A stretch of 64,000 bases of DNA from Mercenaria mercenaria (GCF_021730395.1 NC_069367.1:68867501-68931500); one strand, 5' to 3'. Counted from the first letter of the stretch, positions 23,275-36,770 are shown. Numbers and translations: made by a program. The notes: a model not told the origin generated them from the letters alone.

Positions 23275-26200
23275 TTAAGAACATATAAAATCATCGTCTT
23301 GTCTGCACCATTTTAAGACACAAGGGCAAGTTATGTTTTCCACTTTCTTGAATCTTGAAGGGAGACATTCTTCTGCCACAGTACATTCCTGAGAGCAATT
23401 TTTATCTCTATCCATACTGCTGCAGTTAAAGGGACCAATGTCGGGATTATTACAGGCTGAAAAAAAAGAAAAACTATGATGATAAGTAGAATGTGAGTAA
23501 TAAAATGTAATACATTTGTTTTAATTGATAAGTATCTGTCGAGTAGGTACACCTGGAAATAGTTCAAATTGCATGTGGTATTTGTGTTTATATGGTCTGT
23601 TACATCTACAATCATATCATTCTTCCAAGCTGTTATATTGATTCGAGGTTGTATCCTTTGTTAAATATAAGCGAGGAAGTCAATGAGTGTATATTGTATA
23701 TTCTGCGATTAACAACGAAATACGCATGGACCTATCGATATCATGACGCCAATTACCACAAATAGCCGTCTGACGCTCATTACTATTCGGATAAATAGAC
23801 ACCTTTCAGAAGTTACTAAAGAGTAACTAACAAGTATCACTATCTCGCTCACTTGTTTACCTTGAGGCAAGCACTGTGTTTTACCATTGTTCCTATAGTC
23901 AATGTCACAGCTAGAGGCAAGCATTGTGTTTTACCATTGATTCCTATAGTCAATGTCACAGTTAGAGGCAAGCATTGTGTTTTACCATTGATTCCTATAG
24001 TCAATTTCACAGCTAGAGCAAGAACTGTGTTTTACCATTGATTTCTATAGTCAATGTCACAGCTAGAGGCAAGCACTGTGTTTTACAATTGATTCCTATA
24101 GTCCATGTCACAGCTAGAGGCAAGCACTGTGTTTTACCATTGATTCCTATAGTCCATGTCACAGCTAGAGGCAAGCAGTGTGTTTTACCATTGATTTCTA
24201 TAGTCAGTGCGCAGCTAGAGGCAAGCACTGTGTTTTACCATTGATTTCTATAGTCAAAGGCACAGCTAGAGGCAAGCACTGTGTTTTATCATTGATTCCT
24301 ATAGTCAATTTCACAGCTAGAGTAAGAACTGTGTTTTACCATTGATTTCTATAGTCAGTGCCACAGCTAGAGGCAAGCACTGTGTTTTACCATTGATTTC
24401 TATAGTCAAAGGCACAGCTAGAGGCAAGCACTGTGTTTTACCATTGATTCCTATAGTCAAAGGCACAGCTAGAGCAAGAACTGTGATTTACCATTGTTCC
24501 TATAGTCAATGGCACAGCTAGAGGCAAGCACTGTGTTTTACCATTGATTCCTATAGTCAATGTCACATCTAGAGGCAAGCACTGTGTTTTACCATTGATT
24601 CCTATAGTCCATGTCACAGCTAGAGGTAAGCATAGTGTTTTACCATTGATTTCTATAGTCAGTGCCACAGCTAGAGGCAAGCACTGTGTTTTACCGTTGA
24701 TTTCTGTAGTCAAAGGCACAGCTAGAGGCAAGCACTGTGTTTTATCATTGATTCCTATAGTCAATTTCACAGCTAGAGCAAGAACTGTGTTTTACCATTG
24801 ATTTCTATAGTCAGTGCCACAGCTAGAGGCAAGCACTGTGTTTTACCATTGATTTCTATAGTCAATGTCACAGCTAGAGGCAAGCACTGTGTTTTACCAT
24901 TGATTTCTATAGTCAAAGCCACAGCTAGAGGCAAGCACTGTGTTTTATCATTGATTCCTATAGTCAATGTCACAGCTAGAGCAAGAACTGTGTTTTACCA
25001 TTGATTTCTATAGGCAGTGCCACAGCTAGAGGCAAGCACTGTGTTTTATCATTGATTCATATAGTCAATGTCACAGCTAGAGGCAAGCACTGTGTCTTAC
25101 CATTGACTCCTATAGTCAATGTCACAGCTAGATGTAATGATGTAATTATTGCATGATAACTGGCTAAAAAATGAGTATAAAATTTAATTTTTTGAAAGCT
25201 ATAGCTATATAAGAAAATATAATGAGATCAGGCATTTTTTATAGAAGATCTGTTAGTACATTTGTATATTTACAGATAAATTCTGTCAGTCTACCAGAAT
25301 TGACTGAGTTTGACGGATGTAGAATCTGAATACATCTTCTTGATGAAAGGCTCACAATTAATCATCTATATGTATTTGATATGTTTTCAAATATTTTGTG
25401 GCCCAAACGAAAAATGTAAAACAAGCGTTGAATAAATTTTATTCATGCCCTTTTCGTTTCTGCATATTTAGTAATTGCTACATTTCATTCACTGACTCTT
25501 TTATTTGCATTTTCTTCACCATTTTCTAATACCATTTAGGATATAGGAAAAAAATTATCACTAACAATATAGGTATATTTCAAACCTGTATTTGTGGAAT
25601 TTAACGTTGCGCAGTTTGGAAACTCAAACTCTTTTCGAGTAATATTCATACTTCCGAATCTAGCTTCACAATACAGTCGGGAACCGTTGGTATATTCCAG
25701 CATTACATCCCCGGAGACTACACTTCTACACTTTGTTGTATATCCATCATCATCCGAATATGAGCTGGTACATTCTTTACCATCTGCAAAACCATAATGT
25801 ATCGCTATGGAAAAAACTGGATTTAAGGCCAAAATATCATATTGGAAGTAAATAAACTGTGCATCACAATAAACACATGAATTCACTTAGAGAGTTGAGA
25901 ACCACACTGCTAGGAGCATCATTGTTCTAGATCGCTCATCTGATTTTCAGAGCTTAAACAGGTTAGAGAGTGTGCAACTTTGGAAGAGGACCATAAAACG
26001 CCATTTCAGAGAGTAGAGTTTTACTCATTTTACACAACTTTTTCCTTCACCAATTTTCGATCAAAGATCTGCCCCTGACTGGCAGAAAATGAAAAAAATG
26101 GTAATTTATGTCCTTTTAAATGATAATCTATGGTGGACTAAAAGGAAAGCATATCGGATTTTGTCATCGTTAAATTATAAGGCTCTAACTCAGTTCATGC

Positions 26201-29200
26201 TAAATGCATCCAAACATGTGTTCTGATATACACGAAAATGAGACGATTTTGACGTCTTGCTCTTGTTTCTTAATATTTAAAACAGTGTTTGTATTGATGC
26301 AACATTACCTTTTATTTCGGTACCAATTTCATTGTAAAATCCAATGTAGTAGCTGTAACAAGTATCATTATACCAACATTCTAAATCAAATTCAGATGTA
26401 GTTACATTATTCGTGAATGTTTGTGTAATATGTGTGTACATCTCGCCGACTGGAGCTGAAAATGTAAAATTAAATTACAGTGCATTTTGATCCGGTGTAG
26501 TACTTAGTTCACACCATAAAATAGTTCACGCCATAATCAGTAAGGAAATAAAAACTGTTTTTCTTGAATCCCGACAGTACCCTTTTATGACTTTATATAG
26601 CCTATTGACGGATACTGTTTCTATTCATATAATCATCATTGTTCTATGGTAAATCTACTTTTAAAAAAATGTTAATTCTTATATGTTTATTGACAATAAC
26701 GGATGCTAGGCTAGTGCAAACGTTTGACACCCATGTTCATAATATATTTCTCTTTAACTACATGATTTTTCTTTCAGTTTAACAAATGGGAATTTTACAC
26801 TACCTACCTGCAGCATTAATTGTATGCTTGAATACGACGTCCTTATTGCTGTCAAGGAATTTAACGAAGAGAGATTCACGGGAGCTGCACTTTACCGCAT
26901 ATGTTATATTGCACACCACAGACGAACTATTCGTGCCATTCATGCAGTTGACTGCATCTGCTGGCTATAAAGAATTGAATTGATAGTCTTAATCAATTTT
27001 TAACGAAATATAATCAGGCAGTCAAAAGCAATATTCAATGAAATAAGCTCTTCACAAGTGGTCAGCTGTACTAATATAGCAATTCAACAAAACATAGGAA
27101 TTTACATATATAGAGGATATTAGTGAAAATATCAATTTTAGTTTACTTAATACACTTCCAGTTTTTCGCAGCAAAGCATGAAAAAAAATATAATAACAAG
27201 AAAGTTGTATTCAGTCAAGAGTAGAAATATTTCGAAAAAAGGACTTATATCGAACAATCAGATTATATATGATCATTTCAAATTGTAATTACTAAACTTA
27301 TAATCCGAACCCCATCGGTTAGAGATTTTGGCTGACAAATACGCGCGCTGACAGCATCTAAACTACGCAACGAGAGATCTAGGCAATTAACGTGAAGCGA
27401 CTCTATGTGGAAAAGAAGAAAAATTACTTGTCGCCTATCACTCAGTTTTGATTCTATGATATAACTTTTCCAAATATGGCAATGAGTTTACCAGCATTGA
27501 TCCGTTCCTATATGCTGCTTCGACAGTTCCATTGTTTAAGAAGTATGGCCTGTTTTTCAAAACACAGTCTAACCTTACAGAAGAAAAGCTGACCAAAGAG
27601 TTACACTGTCCTGCAAAAAGAACAGAAAATTTAATATTATAAAGGAGGGTTGCTATTATCTTAGATCACTAGCTCTAACAGGCATGGGACACATATGGAC
27701 ACATTGTTTTTCAAAACAAATTATTTGAACAAGTACGTAAAAAACAGTCCCACCAACAGGCGGCTATATTTTATGACAAATCGCTCTGCTTGAACAATTT
27801 AGTTAAGTCATCTAAGGAATATATTTGTCGAGTAACTCTGAATGCCAAATAATTGTAAAACATTATGTGAAATCGACCAGATTATTTTTGTTAAGGGAGT
27901 TTTCAAAATACCCACTATATGTTTAGAGGGAAAACTGAGAATGGTTTCTAGTGGTCATGGGGAATAACTTGAACAATCCGGGCAAAATGTCACCCATGGA
28001 ACATTTGTGTGAAAGTATTTAAAGATATGGAAAGCATTTTCTGACAAGAAAATACTAAATACTAAACCGTACAGGGAAAGGTGACCACGTCCACCCACCG
28101 TCTGCAAAATTTTGTTACCAGTAAAGGTAACTTGGACATTATTTATAGCGTGCTACTGAAGGAACATTATTGTGAAATTATTTCCAGTGACTATTTGGAT
28201 TACCTTTAACTTCGTTATCTGTAATTACGCCTCTGGATGCTGCAATGAAAAAATGCATTGTTAAAGTAGTAATCAGGAGAAATAGTCGTTTACAAATAAG
28301 GCAATAGATATTTTATAGACTAATGGGTTTCTCCAACAAAGAAATTTGATGCTAATAAATTCGGGACAACATGCAATTCGCCCAATCAACATGCTATCAG
28401 GAGCTCTAATCGAGGTTATTTTTTCTATCAACAACAGTAAACTTAAAATGAAAATTCAGACCAAAAAAGGCGTCTCGCAGACTTGCAAGCAAAGTACTTT
28501 TTGCTACAAACATAAAATATAAACAGCCTTTCTGTTCCAGCTAATACGGCAACGATATTGAAGTCGGTTTGATTTCAATACAATACTCAGATTCATGCTA
28601 AGAATGCAAGCTAAGAACATCTTTATTGTAATTATTTGTATGTTTCCTGCGTGCTCTTGAGTATTTAGACCTTCTTTCGTTGTAAAGCTGTTTGAATAAA
28701 TGACCCGTCCTTCATAATCTTTCATGCACACATACTATCTTTTTCTACCATTGTTTGTTAAAAAGCTTTATTTAGGTATTCAAATTGTAGGACAAAAACC
28801 TGTTCAGTTTATGTCAATAACATAGTTTGTCATTCAGTCTATAAATATCTGAGGTTGCATTGGATATGTTAAATCTTTCATTTTCAGGGATTTTGCTATG
28901 AAGCCTTTAACTACTAGCATGAAGCGATTTACTTGATTACACCATTTATCAAAAGTTATAAATTTTACAGACATTATTGACAAACTCTGTTCTTCTTTCT
29001 ACATTTCATTTCCATGTAACTGGGAACTAAGATAAAGAAATATGTGCAAAAATAAATTCACTAGGAATTTTAGTGGCAAGATATTTCAAACAAAACTGAC
29101 GTACATCAATGTTTATTTCTAGACTGGGTGCAAAATGTAGCTGTACAAGGTAAATTGATAAATATTCTTAAAACTAAGTATGTAAAAGTGATACAACCAT

Positions 29201-32200
29201 CTGGAGTTGGTTCCTTAAACAACACAATCAGCACAATGCCACCAGCTAGCAGGGAAAGCAAACCAAGCCCAAACAGAAGCCCTCTGCAACAACAGGGAAC
29301 CTGAAAATAGTTCAGACCACTGGTATATAATTACGACTATGCACGTATTTTTTTTCTACAGGTCTTCCGTCTTTACAGTTAATGTTTTGTAATGATTAAT
29401 TTGTTTGCAGAACATCATAAATATTCATTCATTATTGTTTCATCTCAGTTGTATCGGAAACTTGTATTGAATGTTTGATCTTGTTGGTTACATAACCAAC
29501 TATGTGTAAATGTTATAGAAGATAAAAAGTAGGAAGCGCAGATCACCCGAAACACATCTATAGAGCCATGCATCGTAAAGTAGGCCCATTATATACAGAT
29601 ATGGTTTTATATATTATAGGTTTTGTGATATATTTTCCTATTTACTTAGAAGGACTGTATAAACTGATCATTTATTACATGTGGCCACAAGGAAACAAGG
29701 ACACTATGAAATATTTTTACCGTATTGTGATCTTCATTGTCGTCGTTCTTCCTGTCGTCTACATCGAATGGGTATCCAGGAGACCTTTCCGGTTCTCCAT
29801 TAACCTTTGTCATTAAAGAAATTAAGTGAAAACACTTAATTCAAATTTGTATATCGTATATAGATGTGAAAAAGAAAATTAAGTACGATGCATGCATTTC
29901 GTTTCCAAAGATTGATGACGTATATGTTTATTGATATAAGTTAATAGTATACGTACAAACGCACTTTTTTCGTTTCTTAAAACCATTTGCTTTTTCCTGA
30001 GACTTTATTCAAATATTAAAGCATACAGAAAAAATATTTAAGCACTAAATTCAAATTGAATTTACTCTTCTTTCTGACATGAAAGAATTTGAACAGAACA
30101 AATCATATTTACAATGTCAGATGCTATTGTTGATTTCGGTATTGTTTCATCTGCCTGTAAGATAAAATGTCAATTCTATTTCATTAAAACAAAACCATTT
30201 CAAAACATATTTGTACATAACTAAGTAACACTATAACTTAAGCCGTTTAGAAAAGTCTTGTTCTGGATTAAAGTGATTTCAAAAACATTCAAAACTGGAC
30301 TTTCAACATATGCATAAGGCGTTCCTTAAGTTATAAATTCTAACTGGAGGCCTTTTTTAGGAAATATTTCAGGATATATTTTATTTCCTATCATATAATT
30401 AAAACTGTTTATGTTTATTTAGATTTTTGTGCTAAGACTTCAAAAAATAGGCCTTTTGGCTGAAAAATAGCTGAGAATGAAATTTACAGCTGTGGCATTT
30501 GTTTATAAATTAGATACCTGGTGCAAGTGTTCGAACAAAATAATTAGTTTTTTGTAACTGATTATACTAAAGTGCATATTCAGGTACTGGAGACATCATT
30601 TAGGTGAATTGGAATAAATTGTAATTCTAAGAAAAAAATTAAAGCTTATGTTTATTTCTTAGGGTTACACACAAACAAGAGGGTCCTGAAGGTCCAGTAT
30701 CGCTCACCTGACCTATTGAACTAAAGATCAGATCATCTAAGATTAACATTAAATATCATTAAGTTATGGTCATAAATGTGGCTTCTAGAGTGTTAACTAG
30801 CTTTTTCTTTGATTTGACCTTGTGACCTAGTTATTGACCTCACATAACCCAGATTTGAACTTGACCCAAAGATCATTAAGATAAACATTCTGACCAAGTT
30901 TTATGAAGATACAATCATAATGTGGCCTCTAGATTGTTAACAAGCTTTACATTTGACCTGGTGACCTAGTTTTTGACCCAACCTGAGGCAGATTGAAACT
31001 TGACCTTTAGATAATTAAGATTTACATTCTGACAAAGTTTAATTAAGATACGGTCATACATGTGGCCTTTAGAGTGTTAACTAGCTTTTCATTAGATTTG
31101 ACCTGGTGACCTAGTTTTTGACCCCACATAAATCAGATTCAAACTTGACCTAGATGTCATCAAGGTTAACATTCTGATCAAGATTCATGAAGATACAGTC
31201 ATAAATGTGACCTCTAGATTGTTAACAAGCTTTTCCTTTGATTTGACCTGATGACTTAGTTTTCGACCTAAGATGACCTAATATCAAACCCGTCCAAGAC
31301 ATTATTAAGGGTAACATTCTGACCAAACTTCATTAAGATTGGGTTAATATTGTGACCTCTAGATTGTTAACAAGCTTTTCCTTTGATTTGACCTGATGAC
31401 CTAGTTTTTTACCCAACCTGACCCAGATTGGAACTTGACCTAAAGATCCTCAAGATTACCATTCTGACAAACGGTCATAAATTGGGCCTCTAGACCTGGT
31501 GACCTAGTTCCTGCCCCCACAAGACCCAGATTCAAACATGACCTAACGATCATCAAGGTAAACTTTCTGGCCAAGATTCATGAAGATACAGTCATTAATA
31601 TGGCGTCTAGAGTAATAATAACTTTTTTCTTTTAATTCTTTTACCTATTGACCTAGTTTTTGACCCCACTTGACCCAGATTTGATCTTAACCTAAAGATA
31701 ATTAAGATGAACTTTCTGACTAAGTTTCATAGATATATTGCCATAAATGTGGCCTCTAGAGTGTTAACAAGCTTTTCTTTTGATTTAACCTGGTGACATA
31801 GTTTTTGACCCCTCCTGACCCAGATTTAAACTTTACTTAAAGATCATCAAGATTAACATTCTGACCAAGTTTCATTAAGATATGGTCATAAATGAGGCTT
31901 CTAGAGTGTTTACTAGCTTTTCCTTTGATTTGACCTGGTGACCTAGCTGTTGACCCCACCTGACGCAGATTTAAACTGAACCTAAAAATTATCAAGATAA
32001 ACATTCTGGAAAAGTTTCATTAACATATGATCATGATTGTGGTCTCTAGATTGTTAACTAGCTTTTTTTTAATTTGATCTGATGACCTACTTTTGAACCT
32101 ATATAACCTAGATTCAAACCTGACATAAAGATTATCAAGATTAATATTCTGACTATGTTTCATGAAGATACAGTCATAAATGTGGCCTCTAGAGTATTAA

Positions 32201-35200
32201 CAAACTTTTCCTTTGATTTGACCTGGTAACCTTGATTTGACCTGGTGACCTAGTTTTTGACCCCAGATGATCCAATATCAAAATTTTCCGAGATTTTATC
32301 GAGTGTAACATTCTAACCAAGATTCATTAAGATTGGGCCAAAATTGTGACCTCTAGAGTGTTAACAAGCTTTCCTTTGGTTTGACCTGGTGACCTAGTTT
32401 TTGACCCCAGATGAACAAATATCTAACTCATCCAAGATTTTATTGAGGGTAACATTCTGACCATGTTTCATTAAGAATTGGCTAAAATTGTGACCTCTAG
32501 AATGTTAACAGTCAAATTGTTGACGACGACGGACACAGGGCGATCACAAAAGCTCACCCTGAGCACTCGTGCTCAGGTGAGCTAAAATTAAAGAACTAAA
32601 ATATTTTAGAACACGTGCGTTTAAACTGTTTAATTCACATCAGTGATTAATTTCGGTATTTGGAATGCTAAATATCTGTGCAATATCCACTGAACGTGGT
32701 CAACTGATATTATTATGATTATTATTATGTTCAAGTGATTTTTAAAGGTTCAGCTAAAACTGGACTGATTATTTGCTTATGTTGAAACTTTGTACGGATG
32801 TAACGCCATGAATATTCAGATTGTGGGGTTCTGTATTAAGTCCACTTGACATTTAAAAAGCGGGTTTCTAACATGTGTGCGTTAAATATTTCTTTTCTTC
32901 TAGGTAGGCATTGGAAATGAAAAATACAAACTTCTATTAGGCAGTACCTATTTAAGATATTTGTGAAGCGAATTTCTCCAAAGTACACAGTCTGAGAAAT
33001 ATCTGAAATATCATTAGAGAAGATGGAGACAACGTCGCTTAAACTTTATTTTAGGCTTACGTGACTTTGTACATAGAATCTCATGCAAATCATACACTTG
33101 TTACCTCTAGGCATGAAAAAAACATGCATAACTACTGCAACAAAACGGCAGTTTGAAAAGGTCACTTCATTAAAGAAAGTGTGACATTTTTGTTGTGATG
33201 TTGTAAACTTTGTCAACAAACAGACGATTTTTAGGTAAAAAAACAACACAGAATTTAACAAGGTAAAATATATTGAGAAAGCTATTCTCGGAAAGAAAAC
33301 AATCACTGCTACCCATATGTTAACAGGATCAGGAGTGACAAACGGTTTTTAAAGAGGGCTAAGGGTAAGTCTCTATTCTAAGAGATACACTTAGCAAGGC
33401 ATTCCTATTTAATCACTAAATGACACATACAACAACTAGAAACAATGAAAAGCCGGTATTCTTTATACATACAAGAAAGTCTAAATGGCTGCATTAATGG
33501 TCATATTAAACGGAACATTCACGAAAAGAAAGATATCATGGTATATATTTCTGTATTATGTTACGGGTAATAACTTGGACGGACATGTTTATCAGGTTTT
33601 TCTTTCATATAAGTATGTTAAATTTATAACTCACCGTCTCAATGTCACTTCGAATAATATCACGTTGTGTTCGAGCCTGAAAAATGTAAACATTTTCACC
33701 AAAAAAGAAAAAACGGTATATACTAGTATGTGGATAAATAACAGGATTCACGTACGCATAAAACATATATGACTTCTGTAGTATCTTGATATGAGTTTGT
33801 CCAGACAATCCAATGCAGTGAAGCAAAGTACACAAAATGATAAATAGAAGGAAAATATATAAATAGTTTTATATAAATAAAAGATATACAATTGAACGCC
33901 AGTTACAGCAGTGTTTGAATAAAGTTCAAATTTGGGCCATGAAAAATGGTTTCAAATTTTCCAAGTCTAAAACTCAGTGTGTCCACTTTTGTCAAATACG
34001 GAAACAACACTGTGACACTGAGCTTTTCCTAGATGGTACCAAAATACCCGTTGTTGACGAAGCAAAATTTCTTGGTGTTGTTTTTGATAAAAATATTTGA
34101 AAGCCAAGTGTTTGAAATCATTGAATCTTTTAAAGGTAATTTCAAATACTGATTGGGGAGCCGACCGCCAGGTTTTATTAAGACTGTATAGAGCTTTGAT
34201 TAGATCCAAGTTAGATTACGGTTGTGTTGTTTATGGTTCAGCAAAAAAATCTTATTTACAAATGTTAGATACCATCCATAATCAAGGTCTTCGTATTGCT
34301 ATCGGTGCATTTAGAACATCGCCTGTGAAAGCTTGCATGTTGAGGCAAACGAACCCTCTCTTTACACACGCCGAGAAAAACTTTCATTACAATATGCTTT
34401 AAGGGTGGCTGCCAACAAATCCAACCCTGCTCATAAAATCATTTTTAAGCCAAATTACTTTGATTCATATGAGAATAAACCAAAACAAATCAAACCGTTT
34501 AGATTTCGCATAAAATCTTCTATGAATGAAACTGACTTTGAATTCGAAGATATCAAAGAAAATTCAATTCCGGATACGCCACCATGGACCCTTGCTTCCC
34601 CTACAGTTCTTTTGATTTGAAAAAAGCCTTTAAAAAGTCAGAAACAAATCCTGAAATATTTAAATCCAAATATAATGAGATCAAGTCACTTTACAAGGAT
34701 TATTTTCCAATTTACACTGATGGTTCGAAAGATGATTCGGGGGTTGGCTGTGCGGCCATCAGCCACCTTCATCAGTCAAAATTACGCTTACCAAATAACG
34801 CAACAATATTTTCAGCCGAGGCAAAAGCTATTGATTTGGCCCTAAATCTTATATATCAAAATATAATGAAGAAAAGTTTATTATTTTTTCCGACTCGCTT
34901 TCTGTTTTACAGTCAATTCACAACCGAAACATGGAAAATCCTTATATTCAAAATATTCTTCTCAGGGTTTATGCACTATCTTTCAAAAAGTTTATCATAT
35001 TCTGCTGGATTCCTAGTCATGTTGGTATTGATGGAAACGAGGATGCTGATACTGCAGCAAAGAAATCCCTTTTATTATCGCAAGCTAATATGAAATTACC
35101 ATATACTGATTTTAGGCCAGTTGTCAAGAAATACATTTTATCTAAATGGCAATCGTCATGGAACAATGCTTCGTTCAATAAACTTCATGATGTTAAACCT

Positions 35201-35979
35201 ACTTTAGGTGAATGGCGCCAAGGGAACATATCTTTTCGCAGGGAGGAAGTTGTTCTTTCTCGTTGTCGAATAGGTCATACCCGTTTGACTCATTCTTATC
35301 TTCTGAACAAAGAAGAACAACCTGAATGTGTACCATGTCAGACACCGCTTACTATTAAACATATTTTAGTCGACTGTGTGGACTTCGTTCCACAGCGCAG
35401 TACATACTATGACGTTCAATCTTTGAAAGAGTTGTTTGAAAACATTTCAGTCAGCAATATCTTGTCCTTTTTAAAGCAGATAGGCATTTATCACAAATTC
35501 TGAAATCATATACACTGTATTGTTCTTTACACATTTTGCAATATTGTTGTTTGTCACTAATATTGTAACCCTTTATATACGTTTTTGCATAAATGTTTTT
35601 AGACGTGCTTTACAATTTACTTTACATTTTATATGATTATACATTTTTACATAATTGTTTTTCAGAGATGCTTTACAATTTACGTTTTCAAAGCGCTTGT
35701 TTTCGGCGATATATGGCCTTTTTGTGTCGGTTCGTCTTAAAATCTAACTCACTCACTCACTCTTAAAATATAGATTTCTGGGAATATCTTTGCGAAACCA
35801 TTTAAACCTTTGTCTGCCATCACGATTAATGAATTGTATATGAAATAATAAATGCCCTGTACATGTTCTGCAGCTTCAAGCAAGAGAGAAAATCTAGTTA
35901 TTGGAAACATCTTTTTTTTTAAATATTCCAATATATTTTAAAAGAAAGAGATAGCAAAAGTCTTACCAGTCTATTCATA
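23275..35979 (-). CDS. Nine-exon gene for a 331-aa type II membrane protein with Cys-rich outer part (gene 1)
   Basis: Coding exons, in order: 35979-35968, 33676-33635, 29300-29198, 28239-28204, 27610-27492, 26964-26808, 26455-26309, 25783-25586, 23456-23275. All have AG/GT borders and intron phases 0,0,1,1,0,1,1,1; the donors after exons 3 and 8 (GTTGTA, GTTTGA) are weak. The start is MNRL, with an in-frame stop just upstream. A basic N-terminus (ARTQRDIIRSDIE) precedes one membrane segment at about residues 26-46 (LLFGLGLLSLLAGGIVLIVL), so the C-terminal 280 residues should face outside. That part has many NxS/T sites, cysteine pairs, an ECTSSYSDDDGYTTKC block, and a final CSQEC...CPCVLKWC block. 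The protein ends CRQDDDFICS. I do not recognise the family; a receptor, ligand or adhesion role is a guess. Intron 1 holds an RNase H LINE, intron 2 a Helitron-like element, intron 8 a 51-bp satellite. The paralogue lies at 43.9-55.7 kb. Confidence 0.85.
23862..25134. repeat. 51-bp satellite array, about 25 units, in intron 8 of gene 1
   Basis: The unit contains GAGGCAAGCACTGTGTTTTA, CCATTGATTCCTATAGTCAA and TGTCACAGCTA, and repeats about every 51 bp. Units differ at a few sites, and a shorter variant (AGAGCAAGAACTG) recurs near 24,015, 24,319, 24,470, 24,775 and 24,977, hinting at blocks of several units copied together. Because 51 is divisible by three, frames stay open on both strands. These frames are products of the period, not genes. 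Confidence 0.95.
29198..29300 (-). other. Transmembrane exon (exon 3) of gene 1
   Basis: This 103-bp exon encodes VPCCCRGLLFGLGLLSLLAG and on through GIVLIVLFKEPTPD. It is flanked by TTTCAG and a GTTGTA donor. Three adjacent cysteines sit at the cytoplasmic edge of the membrane segment, a possible lipidation site. It aligns with the membrane exon of gene 2 at 52,867-52,762, where LLAG and a following run of V/I residues are shared. Confidence 0.85.
29568..29816 (+). CDS. Small hydrophobic open frame, hypothetical
   Basis: This 82-codon ATG frame lies on the plus strand in intron 2 of gene 1. It predicts two hydrophobic segments (MVLYIIGFVIYFPIYL and IVIFIVVVLPVVYI) joined by a basic loop. 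No homology or splice context is visible. Chance is a real possibility in AT-rich DNA. Confidence 0.15.
   Translation: MHRKVGPLYTDMVLYIIGFVIYFPIYLEGLYKLIIYYMWPQGNKDTMKYFYRIVIFIVVVLPVVYIEWVSRRPFRFSINLCH
30675..32585. mobile_element. Helitron-like (HINE/pearl-type) element with ~12 core repeats of ~145 bp
   Basis: The left end is ACAAGAGGGTCCTGAAGG and then ATCGCTCACCTGA. The right end is a hairpin, CTCACCCTGAGCAC / GTGCTCAGGTGAG, ending GCTAA. GCTCACCTGA at the left is inverted as TCAGGTGAGC at the right. The core repeats the phrase GACCTGGTGACCTAGTTTTT about twelve times at ~145-bp spacing from 30,818 to 32,383. A second element at 41.88 kb shares both ends but not the core. A 3' hairpin, subterminal inverted repeats and a tandem core are features of non-autonomous Helentron/Helitron elements. 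No transposase is encoded. It lies in intron 2 of gene 1. Confidence 0.75.
33890..35762 (+). mobile_element. 5'-truncated LINE with RNase H domain and (ACTC)n tail
   Basis: Frames on the plus strand cover the end of a reverse transcriptase (KNGFKFSKSKTQCVHF, AKFLGVVFDKN, LYRALIRSKLDYGCVVYGSA), an RNase H domain (FPIYTDGSKDDSGVGCAAIS, AEAKAIDLAL, FSDSLSVLQ in the shifted frame, IPSHVGIDGNEDADTAAK) and a terminal CX2C region (CVPCQTPLTIKH). The RNase H places it in the I/Jockey-type groups. A stop at about 34,100 and frame changes near 34,400-34,600 and in the T-run at 34,880 break it. It ends with ATATGGCC, TGTGTCGG and (ACTC)n. It sits inside intron 1 of gene 1. Confidence 0.85.
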
Positions 35980-36284
35980 ATGTCCTTTTAATGATTCAAT
36001 TTTACCAAATTCACATTACTTAAAATATTTTATGCTTTTTCATAGGAATTCAAATAATCCGAAACGGGTAAGATTTGACATTGATCTAGACAACGAACAA
36101 ATATTCAGGTTAGCTTTATATTAGATAAAATAATAGGAATTTTCTTTACTGAAATGTTACCCTTTGTAATGTAACAAATCTTCATTAATAGCCATAAACA
36201 CGGTAAGCTAATAGTCATTGCCGTAATGTACGGTGTTCCGAAAGGGCCATCGTACATTCGTACCGCTGATCCCTGCAGGAGTAA

Positions 36285-36770
36285 AAGCGATACTATGATA
36301 ACACGATTCAGCAGCATGACAACATGACGCGCCTGCAAGATAACATGATGCTGTTGCACGACAACACGATCTAACAGCACTATAACACGATACGATAGCG
36401 CGCAGACGTAATGCAACAGCATGACATTGATAATGCGTTATCACATCGTGTTGTCGTGATGCTGCAGCGTGTTGTCGTGCTATCGCATTACAATGATGTG
36501 GTGTAGTGGCCCATGAAACGATATTTAAATCGTGCAATAGCGTCGGGTTGCCGTGGTGTCGATAACGACAGTGCGGCTCTACGACATGAACACCGTTTTA
36601 CCACGTGGCGGTTAGGTATCAATAGCATAATAGATTTTTGAACATGTTTAAGTGGATCGCGACACAAGGACAACATGAATAATAATATCGTATTGTCAGC
36701 CGCGACAGCTCGATAAAACAATGGGACAGCACAACGACACAATGCAGTAGCATGATAACACGATTATGTT
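36285..36770. repeat. Degenerate short repeats of ACGAYAACACGAT type, partly inverted
   Basis: Words such as GCACGACAACACGAT and CAGCATGACAACATGAC repeat at roughly 10-20 bp spacing. At about 36,445-36,490 the same words appear reversed (ATCGTGTTGTCGTG, CGTGTTGTCGTGCTATCGC), so the block can fold on itself. It is richer in GC and CpG than its surroundings. Open frames across it are repeat shadows. It lies upstream of the first exon of gene 1. Confidence 0.6.

Noticed and set aside
23853-25004. A row of 60-110 codon frames on both strands with repeated text
   Set aside because: They are produced by the 51-bp satellite, whose period is a multiple of three.
36105-36742. Minus-strand frames rich in Arg, Cys and His
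   Set aside because: They read through the degenerate ACGAYAACACGAT repeat block.
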